Shown here: positions 42,529 through 50,800 of the stretch, one piece after another
Position numbering within the stretch: position 1 is the stretch's first letter
Layout: the number at the start of each line of letters is the position of its first letter
Assembly (NCBI GenBank): GCA_021824175.1
Contig: JAKALP010000012.1
Span: 1-64,000 of the forward strand
Source of the DNA: Deltaproteobacteria bacterium
Lineage (GTDB): Bacteria; Desulfobacterota; Desulfobacteria; Desulfobacterales; Desulfosarcinaceae
Direction of reading: 5' to 3'
Length of the DNA: 64,000 bases
Translations under genes and position numbers: made by a program
Notes under the pieces: generated by a model
Told to the model about the DNA's origin: nothing
The model's input: only the letters and a program-made list of their open reading frames with translations
Databases searched by the model: none

Positions 42529-42864
42529 TCAAGGTGTTTTTTGGTCGCTGTTCCCCAGTCTGAACAATTCTTCTTTCAGTTGCTCCCGCTCTTCGATAGA
42601 CATGGCGCCGGCCTTGGCGCGCACGAGGATCTGTTTGTGGCGGGAAGTATCGCCGCTGATGATCTCCAAGGTGGATTTGGGCCGGCCCAGGGCCTTGGAT
42701 AGCAATTCGATACATTGCTTGTTGGCCGCACCCTCCACGGGTGGCGCGGTCAGCTTGATTTTGAGGGCTTTGTCATGGCTGCCCACGATGGCGGCTTTGG
42801 AGGCCCGAAGTTGCACGATCACGGAGAAGGTCACCCCTTGGGCCGTGGCTTTGACTTCAATCAT
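42529..42864 (-). CDS. DUF167 (YggU-like) protein
   Basis: This 111-residue protein has the DUF167 pattern: FSVIVQLRASKAAIVGSHDKALKIKLTAPPVEGAANKQCIELLSKALG, then KSTLEIISGDTSRHKQILVRA, with a C-terminal charged helix of 25 residues beyond the usual domain. Function is unknown for the family. ATG at 42864 is chosen over GTG at 42873. It overlaps the thioesterase gene by eight bases, so it is the last gene of a minus-strand operon that may include hom and thrH. Confidence 0.87.
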   Translation of the reverse strand: MIEVKATAQGVTFSVIVQLRASKAAIVGSHDKALKIKLTAPPVEGAANKQCIELLSKALGRPKSTLEIISGDTSRHKQILVRAKAGAMSIEEREQLKEELFRLGNSDQKTP

Positions 42865-43276
42865 CGGCCGCACCGCTCTGGCGCTGGATCAGCTCACGGA
42901 AAAAATCAGGCGGGCGAATCACCCGGCCTTCGCGATTAATAAAAGCATGGCGGGTGTAGCCCGTGGCGTGCAAGGTCTGGCCGTCTTCGCTGGTCACACG
43001 GTAGTCAATTTTGAGGCCGGCTTTTACTTCGGCATCCAGGGTCGACTCAATACGCAGTACATCATCATACCGGGCCGCAGTCATGTATTTGCAGTGGGCC
43101 TCGGAAACCGGCAGAAGAATACCGCGCGCCTCGATTTCCCGGTAGGCCAGACCCCAGGAACGCAACAACTCCGTGCGGCCGATTTCAAACCAGCGCAAGT
43201 AATTGGCGTAATAGGCGATGCCCATGTTGTCGGTGTCGCCATAAATGACGCGATATGTACTTTGATGGGAAAGCAT
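42857..43276 (-). CDS. YbgC/4HBT-type acyl-CoA thioesterase
   Basis: This 139-residue hot-dog-fold thioesterase has the active-site motif YGDTDNMGIAYYANYLRWFEIGRTE with the catalytic Asp near residue 15. Family members hydrolyse short-chain or aromatic acyl-CoA. The length is standard (about 135). It follows thrH by 11 bases and overlaps the DUF167 gene, implying cotranscription with the threonine genes. Confidence 0.9.
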   Translation of the reverse strand: MLSHQSTYRVIYGDTDNMGIAYYANYLRWFEIGRTELLRSWGLAYREIEARGILLPVSEAHCKYMTAARYDDVLRIESTLDAEVKAGLKIDYRVTSEDGQTLHATGYTRHAFINREGRVIRPPDFFRELIQRQSGAADD

Positions 43277-43287
43277 AGGGCGCGGTA

Positions 43288-43890
43288 TTATTCCAGGACC
43301 CGCTCGATGGCTGCTTTGATTTCCGCATATTCACGGGTGACCGGAAACTGCGGGTATTCGTCGATGACATTCCGCGGCGGCCGGAAGAGAAATCCATGCT
43401 GGGCGGCCTTGAGCATATTGATGTCGTTGTAAGAGTCGCCCATGGCGATGACGCTGAAATTCAGGCTTTGCAGGGCCTCCACCACGTGACGTTTGCCGTC
43501 GGGCTGGCGCAGGTGATAATCGGCGATGGCCCCATCGCCGTCGATGCTCAACGAATTGCAGAACAGGGTCGGCCATCCCAGTTTGGCCATCAGAGGCTTG
43601 GCAAACTCGATGTAGGTGTCCGATACAATGATCACCTGGGTTTTGGCTCGCAATTCATCCAGAAATTCTACCGCGCCCGGCAAAGGCGCCATGGTGGCGA
43701 TCACATCGGTGATGTCTTTGAGCTTCAATCCGTGGGTTTTTAGAATAGCCAGGCGCTTGCGCATCAAGACATCATAATCGGAGATATCGCGGGTGGTCAG
43801 GCGCAACTCGCTGATGCTGGTCTTCTGGGCCACATGGATCCAGATTTCGGGAACCAGTACGCCTTCCAAATCAGTACATACAATCTGCAT
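43288..43890 (-). CDS. thrH: bifunctional phosphoserine phosphatase/homoserine phosphotransferase
   Basis: This 200-residue HAD-family enzyme starts MQIVCTDLEGVLVPEIWIHVA with Asp7 as nucleophile and Glu9 where most HADs have Asp, the ThrH hallmark. VIIVSDTYIEFAKPL and VIAMGDSYNDINMLKAA supply motifs II-IV. ThrH can phosphorylate homoserine using phosphoserine as donor. Its place 58 bases downstream of homoserine dehydrogenase supports a role in threonine synthesis. No thrB-type kinase is visible. Confidence 0.9.
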   Translation of the reverse strand: MQIVCTDLEGVLVPEIWIHVAQKTSISELRLTTRDISDYDVLMRKRLAILKTHGLKLKDITDVIATMAPLPGAVEFLDELRAKTQVIIVSDTYIEFAKPLMAKLGWPTLFCNSLSIDGDGAIADYHLRQPDGKRHVVEALQSLNFSVIAMGDSYNDINMLKAAQHGFLFRPPRNVIDEYPQFPVTREYAEIKAAIERVLE

Positions 43891-43947
43891 CTTCTCTCTC
43901 AGCTATCACTTCTATAAGTGACGTTTTACGGTTGATGGGAAATGAGT

Positions 43948-45264
43948 TTAGGATTCCTGGTTTTCATCTTCGATGCGGATCACCATGGGCTTGGCCCCCA
44001 CTACATCCAGGCGGCCGATGACATCGAGCGCTTTTTGTACATTGGCTTCCTTGGCCCGGTGGGTCAGCATCACGATGGGCACATGGCCATCGGTCTTGCG
44101 GCCCTTTTGCTGCACCGATTTGATGCTGATGCCGTTATCGCCCAATACGCCGGCAATGGCGGCCAGCACCCCCGGCCGGTCCTGCACTGCAAAGCGGAAA
44201 TAGTAATGGGTGACGATCTCGGTCACTGGCATGACCGGTTTGGTCTGGACCTTGTCTGGCTGCCATCCAAGCAGCGGCACGCGTCCCACGGCGCGCTGAC
44301 GCAGATTGCGCGCCAGATCCACCACATCGCTCAATACGGCGCTGGCCGTGGGCATCATGCCGGCGCCGCGGCCGGACAGGAACAGATCCTGGACCGCATG
44401 GCCGCTGATAGTCACGGCATTCAGCGAGCCGTTTACATTGGACAAGATATTGTCCATGGGGATCATGGTGGGATGAACCCGGGCCTCCACGGCTTGGCCG
44501 CGATTTTTACAGATGGCCAGCAACTTGATGCGGTAGCCAAAGTCATTGGCAAACTGAATATCCAGGGGCGTGATGGCCGAGATCCCTTCAGTATAGACAT
44601 CTTTGTAATTGATATGCATGCCATACGCCAGGGCCGTGATAATGGCCAGCTTGTGGGCCGCGTCCATCCCTTCCACATCCAGCGTGGGATCAGCTTCGGC
44701 AAAACCGTTCTCCTGGGCCTGGGCCAGGGCTTCGGCAAAGGGAAGTCCTTCTTCGGTGATTCTGGTGAGAATATAATTGCAGGTGCCGTTGAGAATGCCC
44801 ACCATGGCCTGGATTTCGTTACCCACCAGGGCCTCACGAAGCGATTTGATGATGGGCATGCATCCGCCCACGCTGGCTTCGAAGGCCAGATCCACGCCCG
44901 CGGCGGTGGCGGCCTGGAAAATTTCATTACCGCTGGTGGCTAGCAACGCCTTATTAGCCGTCACCACCTGCTTGCCCTTGGCGATGGCGGCCAGGATCAG
45001 CTCTTTGGCAATGGTAGTGCCGCCGATCATTTCAATCACAATGTCCACCTGGGGATCATTAATGATTTGATGCGCATCCCGGATGAACACCCCGGGGGCA
45101 AAGGTGATGCCCCGGTCCGTGGTGTGATCCAGATCAGCTACGTATTTGAGTTCCAACGGTATGCCGGTGTGGCTTTCAATCAGTTGCCGCTGTTGAAGCA
45201 GCAGCTTTGCCACTCCCGTTCCCACTGTGCCACATCCCATCAGGCCCAATTGAACCGCTTGCAT
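43948..45264 (-). CDS. hom: homoserine dehydrogenase
   Basis: This 438-residue monofunctional enzyme reduces aspartate semialdehyde to homoserine. An N-terminal NAD(P) fold carries GLMGCGTVGTGVAKLL. The catalytic segment is NGTCNYILTRITEEGLPFAEALAQAQENGFAEADPTLDVEGMDAAHKLAI. A C-terminal ACT domain (about residues 350-430: RFAVQDRPGVLAAIAGVLGDNGISIKSVQQ) suggests threonine feedback. AGGAG lies nine bases before the ATG at 45264; 12 extra upstream codons are rejected. It is followed by thrH. Confidence 0.95.
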   Translation of the reverse strand: MQAVQLGLMGCGTVGTGVAKLLLQQRQLIESHTGIPLELKYVADLDHTTDRGITFAPGVFIRDAHQIINDPQVDIVIEMIGGTTIAKELILAAIAKGKQVVTANKALLATSGNEIFQAATAAGVDLAFEASVGGCMPIIKSLREALVGNEIQAMVGILNGTCNYILTRITEEGLPFAEALAQAQENGFAEADPTLDVEGMDAAHKLAIITALAYGMHINYKDVYTEGISAITPLDIQFANDFGYRIKLLAICKNRGQAVEARVHPTMIPMDNILSNVNGSLNAVTISGHAVQDLFLSGRGAGMMPTASAVLSDVVDLARNLRQRAVGRVPLLGWQPDKVQTKPVMPVTEIVTHYYFRFAVQDRPGVLAAIAGVLGDNGISIKSVQQKGRKTDGHVPIVMLTHRAKEANVQKALDVIGRLDVVGAKPMVIRIEDENQES

Positions 45265-45549
45265 GGCATATGCTCCTATGCGTGAGTAATGTCGGGGCAA
45301 TTTCGTATAACCGGACCGCCAAAGTCAATAAAAAAAGGAACCTGCGAAGAGGTGATAATTTGCTTAAAAACAGCGCTGTTAAAACCAGCGGAAAAAATCA
45401 CTTGTGGGCTTTTTGGGGTTTCGAATACACTTCCAAGGATATTAGCTATCCAGTCGATCATTTACAGCGCGGCGAAGCAGTCATCGCAAATCGAAACTCC
45501 TTCTCACCCTCCAGGGTCGACTGAAGCGATACCAAGAGAGGAAGCAATG

Positions 45550-46410
45550 ATGCCTAAGCACTCATCAGTGGTGTTGGTCAGTGGCGCGAGCAGCGGTATC
45601 GGCCGGGCGACCGTGGAATACCTGGCATCGCATGGGTTCCATGTCTTCGCGGGCGCCAGGGACCGCCGCGCCTTGGAAGAACTCAGCCGAATCCCCAACA
45701 CCACCGCCCTGCGGTTGGATGTGACCCGCCCCGAAGAGATCCGCGCCGCCCGAAAGATGATCGAAGACAAAGGCATGGGGCTGTTCGGCTTGGTGAACAA
45801 TGCCGGCATTGTCGAAGTCGGGCCGTTGATGGACCTGGAGAGCGCGTCGCTGCGGGCCCAGTTTGAGGTCAATTTCTTCGGCATCCATGAACTCACCAAA
45901 ACCTTCTTCCCCTTGCTGTTGCAAAGTCAGGGCCGGGTGGTCATGATCAGCAGCGACAGCGGTTTTTTCGCCACGCCCTTTGCCGGCCCTTATTGCGCCA
46001 GCAAATTCGCCCTGGAGGGTTATTCCGATTCCTTGCGGCGGGAGATCACCCATCATGGCGTGAAAGTAATTCTCATCGAGCCCGGACCAGTAGCGACCGC
46101 CATCTGGGGCAAGGCCGAGAAAAGCATTGACCCAGACAAGTTTCCGCACTCCATTTTTATTAAAGAAGCCAAAGCTCTGGGGGAGTACTCCATTGCCCAG
46201 GGCCAGCGGGATGCCTTGCCGCCCAGCGCGGTGGCAGAAGCAATTTATTGGGCGCTGACTTCAGCCAAACCGCGCCTGCGCTATCTCGTCGCCAAAAAAA
46301 GTTGGGAATATCGATTGATAAAGATCCTGCCAGCATACTTCGTGGACCGGCTGGTGCGCAAAAAGATACAGCAGACCATTCGAATAGCGAAGAAAATGGC
46401 CGCAGAATAG
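45550..46410 (+). CDS. short-chain dehydrogenase/reductase
   Basis: This 286-residue SDR has the cofactor motif VSGASSGIGRATVEYL (about residues 8-23), NNAG (about 81-84), the catalytic Ser in MISSDSGFF and YCASKFALEGYSDSLR. A 40-residue C-terminal extension, KILPAYFVDRLVRKKIQQTIR, resembles retinol-dehydrogenase-like SDRs that act on lipids. AGAGG lies before two adjacent ATGs; 45550 has the better spacing, 45547 is possible. The 87 upstream codons of open frame are not supported. It is a single gene. Confidence 0.88.
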   Translation: MPKHSSVVLVSGASSGIGRATVEYLASHGFHVFAGARDRRALEELSRIPNTTALRLDVTRPEEIRAARKMIEDKGMGLFGLVNNAGIVEVGPLMDLESASLRAQFEVNFFGIHELTKTFFPLLLQSQGRVVMISSDSGFFATPFAGPYCASKFALEGYSDSLRREITHHGVKVILIEPGPVATAIWGKAEKSIDPDKFPHSIFIKEAKALGEYSIAQGQRDALPPSAVAEAIYWALTSAKPRLRYLVAKKSWEYRLIKILPAYFVDRLVRKKIQQTIRIAKKMAAE

Positions 46411-46564
46411 GTGTCAGGCGGGCAACGTTGGGTTTGACACTTACCAGGGGCTCGTATGAAAGTCAGGCAGGAAGTTAAACATGCGCTTTCCACTTAATAT
46501 TTCCGCGCCCGGCCCGCTAAAAGGCAGATCAACTTTGTCTCCAACAAAGAGTTTGGGACACAGG

Positions 46565-47341
46565 CTATTTTGATACGGCTTGCAACACGATGTCCCCATA
46601 GTAGGCGACGGCCGCTTCACCCGTATTGTCCGTATCGGTCATCAGCGCAATGCCGATAATCTCGGGGGGTGCCCGCTTGAAGGCCTGCCGGTAATCTTCC
46701 ACCAGGTTTCGCTTCTCGGTGAGCCATTGCCCGCAACGCTCAGGCCCGCTCTGCACGGCAATCATCATGGTCTCTTCGGCATAGGCATTGGGCGCGATGG
46801 TGCCGATGGGCGCCTGGTTGGCCCAGATATAATTCAGAGCGGTACCGGGAAGTTCTTGGCCGGCAAGCAGAGAAGCACTTTTGTGCCTGAGTTGTTGCCA
46901 CCAGGTAGCTTTATCCGGTTCAAAGGCGAAGGCGACATATATGCGGGCCGCGTAATCGTCGCCCTGTTTGCTGCGCAGATCTCCTTTTTTCAACACATGG
47001 TCCACTTTCCATTGCCACTGGAGAATCGCAAACCGATCAGGATCGATGCGTTGCCGGTAAATCAACCCAGAGGCCGCATTTTCACTGACCGCTCGGATGA
47101 CGGTGCCGACCGAAGGGTCATTGATCAATGAATATTCCGTATGGCGCTCAATTTTGGGAAACAGCAGCGGCTGCCACTTTGGCGGCAAGCCTTTAGTGAC
47201 GTCCTGTTTTGAAAAATCACCAATAAGTAATTCATCGGCGCACAGCCGGTGGTTGGGTATCGACAAAAACTGAACGCAGAAGAAAACGATGATGAACACC
47301 ATGAAACGAGGAGGATTTTTTGGCACAATTCGGTTTGGCAT
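46565..47341 (-). CDS. DUF3047 exported protein
   Basis: This 258-residue protein starts with a membrane/signal segment (PPRFMVFIIVFFCVQFLSIPNHRLCA). The DUF3047 domain follows: HTEYSLINDPSVGTVIRAVSENAASGLIY, LQWQWKVDHVLKKGDLRSKQGDDYAARIYVAF, NYIWANQAPIGTIAPNAYAEETMMIAVQSG and a VEDYRQAF...IGIALMTDTDNTGE end. Members are probably beta-rich, periplasmic and uncharacterised. GGAGA precedes the ATG at 47341 by seven bases. The 57-codon frame extension upstream reads through a dispersed repeat and is rejected. Confidence 0.85.
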   Translation of the reverse strand: MPNRIVPKNPPRFMVFIIVFFCVQFLSIPNHRLCADELLIGDFSKQDVTKGLPPKWQPLLFPKIERHTEYSLINDPSVGTVIRAVSENAASGLIYRQRIDPDRFAILQWQWKVDHVLKKGDLRSKQGDDYAARIYVAFAFEPDKATWWQQLRHKSASLLAGQELPGTALNYIWANQAPIGTIAPNAYAEETMMIAVQSGPERCGQWLTEKRNLVEDYRQAFKRAPPEIIGIALMTDTDNTGEAAVAYYGDIVLQAVSK

Positions 47342-47874
47342 GAGACATCTCCGGCAAATTTTGTGAGACATTATAAGTAAATCAAGCGCCGGGAATTTTC
47401 TTCCGTCATGCCCGCGCAAGCCGGCACTCAGCGGGATAGAATTCTGTGGACCTGGATTCCCGCCTTCTCGGGTATGACGGACCGTTGAACGAAAAACTCC
47501 TCGCCCCCTCAAATAGTTCAGGCCTTGACTGATTCTATAATAGCACTCACCGTATGTTGAAAAAAGACATTTATCAATAGGGGTGAATTCGGGCAGCGGA
47601 TACTCTCCTTCAAAGGAATTGCCTATCCCCTTCGCGGCTCAGTCTGAAAGCGCCGACAGCAACCTTCGATAGTCGAACTATTATGGCACTATTCATTCCC
47701 TTCACAGCCCTTAGTATTGGCCGTCAACCATTGGCCGAGGTGTGTGGATGGGAAAATGAAGAACAAGCTGAATGTCACCATCGTGGTATTGCTCCAGGCC
47801 GCCGGCGTCTCCTGCTTCACGAGGCGCCTGGAGCTCATGCTTTCAATGGCCTTTCCAGGCCGCGCCCTGCGGGA
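47342..47874. other. intergenic region with dyad repeat
   Basis: Besides the repeat at 47404-47480, nothing convincing is present. A 40-codon frame (47756-47878) opens with a hydrophobic stretch but has only a weak ribosome-binding site and overlaps the end of the giant kinase gene by four bases. It is not called. Confidence 0.5.
47404..47480. repeat. REP-like dyad (CGTCATGCCCG...CGGGTATGACG)
   Basis: CGTCATGCCCG (47404-47414) faces CGGGTATGACG (47469-47479), with GGATTCCCGCCTTCTCGGG inside. This matches the widespread CGTCATTCCCGCG...GGGAATGACG bacterial repeat type. Where reading frames run through such repeats they give HTREGGNPG-like peptides, as here. Confidence 0.8.
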
Positions 47875-50800
47875 TTAAGTACCGAGCAACTCTTCGCGGA
47901 TGCGACGAAAATGGCCGTTATGGGCCATGAAGGCATCCACCACGTCCGGATCGAAATGGGAGCCGCGATCGCTTAAAATGATCTCCACGGCTTTCTGGTG
48001 GGAAAAGGCGTCTTTATAAACGCGTTTGGAGGTCAGGGCATCATAGACATCGGCCAGGGCCACGATGCGCGCCGAAAGGGGAATCGCTTCGCCCCGCAAG
48101 CCTTTGGGATAGCCGGAGCCGTTCCACTTCTCATGATGATAATAGGCGATCTCCTTGCTCAAGGTGAGGAAGGTCTGGCCCTCGATCTTCTTTTCAATAT
48201 CCCGCAGGGCATTGCCGCCCAGCGAGGAGTGGGTCTTGATGATGTCGAACTCTTCTTTGGTGAGCTTGCCGGGCTTGCGCAGGATGGCGTCGGGCACGCC
48301 CACCTTGCCGATGTCGTGCAGAATCGCCGAGATATAAATGTCTTCGATATATTCCGAAGTGATGTAGTCGCGGTATTTGGGCTTCGTGGCAAGTTCCTGG
48401 GTAATGATGCGGGCATACTCGCAAATGCGCTCCAGATGCGCGCCCGTATCCTCGTCGCGGTATTCCGCCAGTTTGGCCAGCCCTAGAATAGTGGCGGCCC
48501 TGGCTGTCTTCACATTTTTGTAGGATTCCAGCAAATCACGTTCCAGGCGCTTGCGTTCGCCCACATCGCGGCCCACCGCGCGGAAACCGATGACCGCGCC
48601 GGATGGGTCACGCATCGGCGATGCCACAATTTCCAGGTCTAGAACCGCTTTATTCTTGGCCAACAGCTTGAAGCTCAGGGGTTTGCCGGGCCGGCCGGTC
48701 ACGTAGATTTCGTGGAAGTACTTCTCGACGGCATTGTGTTCTTCGGCCAGCAGCCGGCCGCGGATATTCAAGCCGATGAGTTCGTCCGGCGCGAAACCGG
48801 TTTGGACGCTCACGATGGGGTTGACAAAGGTCAAACTGCCTCTCAAATCCATTTCGCAGTAGATATCCTGCATCTCTTCGAGGATGGTGCGGTATTTGGC
48901 TTCACTGGCGCGCATGGATTCTTCGGCCTGTTTGCGAATGGCCACCTCGGCGGTAATCTCCTCGTACAGCCGGGCATTTTGCAAGGAGATGGCCGCCTGG
49001 GAGGAGATGACCCGCAGAATTTCGAGCCGCTCGGGTGTGAAGGCATCGGCGGTCAAATTGTTCTCCAGATAGAGCAGACATTTGAGTCTGCCGTGATTCG
49101 AGATGGGCATGCACAGAATCGATTTGCACTGCCGTTGGCGCACATGCGGGTCGTTGATGAAATCCCCTTCCTGAACGGCATTTCCCAGGATCAAAGGTTC
49201 ACCACTGTGAAGCACATAGTTCACGATGGCCGGGCTGAGATCCGCGCAAGCGTCGAGGGGGGTGGCTTGCAGGACCTGTTTGTTCCCGGTATCCACGGTC
49301 TCGCTGGCCTGGACCAGGAGACGCCCGTCGGATTCCATGATCAGAAAGCCGTACTGGGCCCCGGCGTTGGCCATACACATATGCATCGTTTTTTGCAGCA
49401 GCCGGTCCAGCTTGATTTCTTTTGAAATGACCTGGGAGACCTGCATGACGGTGGACAAATCCAGGTTGTCGGTGGTGTGCGAAACCGTGCTGCCTTCTTG
49501 CGACAGGGCCGCCGCATGTTTCTCCGTGCCCGTCAGTTCCGGGAAACTGGTCCGCAGCATGTTGACCTTGGCCGTAGCGCCCCAGGTAGCATAGCAGCGA
49601 TGTGCGCGTTGCCTGTATGCGGCCGCTTCGCCGGTGATTCCGCCAGCCTGGTAGAATTGCGCCAGGCGCTCGCAGGCAATGGCTTCTTCGTGGAGGTAGC
49701 CATTCTTGCGGGCGCCTTCTATGGCTTCATGATAACATCGCAGGGCCTCCCGGTGCTGTTTCTTGATGGCCATGTCCTCGGCGCGGACCAGATCATACTT
49801 GTGCTGAAAGTTGGCGGGACACAACCTGGCCAGGCGACGCAGCTTGCGCAGATTGCGGCGAATTACGCCGCCATGGCCCTTGGCGCCGAAGTCCAGGATC
49901 AGGGCCGTCCCCACCAGGGCATCATAGAAATAGTACTCCGCGCTTTGCAGGGTGCCCAATTGGCTCTTGATATACTGCCGCAATTCAACGGCCACGCCAC
50001 GCGCTTGCTTGAGAGCGCCTTGAAGGTAGAGGATTTTGACTTTATACAACAGCGTGTAGCTCAGACCGAAGAAGTTCTTCTCTTCCTTAAGCTTGGCAAT
50101 GTGGAGAGCTTCATCATAGCCCGGACCGGTGAGGGTCTCGCTGCTCGGCGTTTCTCCCTTGAGGTTGAAGATAAGCTGCGTGTTCTCCCGGTGGCGCGCG
50201 GCGATAAAGGGATCTTTGACGACCTTCATCAAGTCCAGGTACTTTTCATTTTCCGCCAGGATGTCATCCAGCGGTTCGCCGATGGATAGTCGGCAATCTA
50301 TGGCGGCATTGATGCTGTGTCCGGCATACATGAAATCGCCGGCGTTGATGGAAAGCTGATAGGCCTTGCGGTAGATATCGAGATCGCGCCGGGCGTGGTG
50401 TTGCCAGTGGTGCAGGAAGAAAGCGAAAATGTGATGAACCACCCCGGCGACCTTGCGATCATCAAAGCGTTCATTGATTTTTATCGCCATCTCACCCAGG
50501 CGGTAGCCCAGGGTATAATTGCCGAACACGGTTTGCATGATAGTGGCCAGGGCGATCAGGCCGCTGGCCGCATAGCGCATGGTGCTGCGGCGTTTGAGCG
50601 TCATATTGAGCGCTTTGAGAACCAGCTTGGCGAACAAATGGGGGTTGAAGTAATACGCCGGTGTGCCCAGGGCAAACACGATATCCAGGCAGGCATTCAG
50701 ATCCGCGTCCTCGATGACGGGCAGATCCGCCATGGAGGAGAGTCCGATTTTCTTCAGCCGCCGCATTAACGGCAGAAGTTCCATCAGCACCCCAGGCACA

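Noticed and set aside
47342-47512. 57-codon N-terminal extension of the DUF3047 gene
   Set aside because: Reads through a REP-like repeat (HTREGGNPG); a good ribosome-binding site supports the start at 47341.
47756-47878. 40-codon frame with hydrophobic start
   Set aside because: Weak start signal and overlap with the end of the giant kinase gene.
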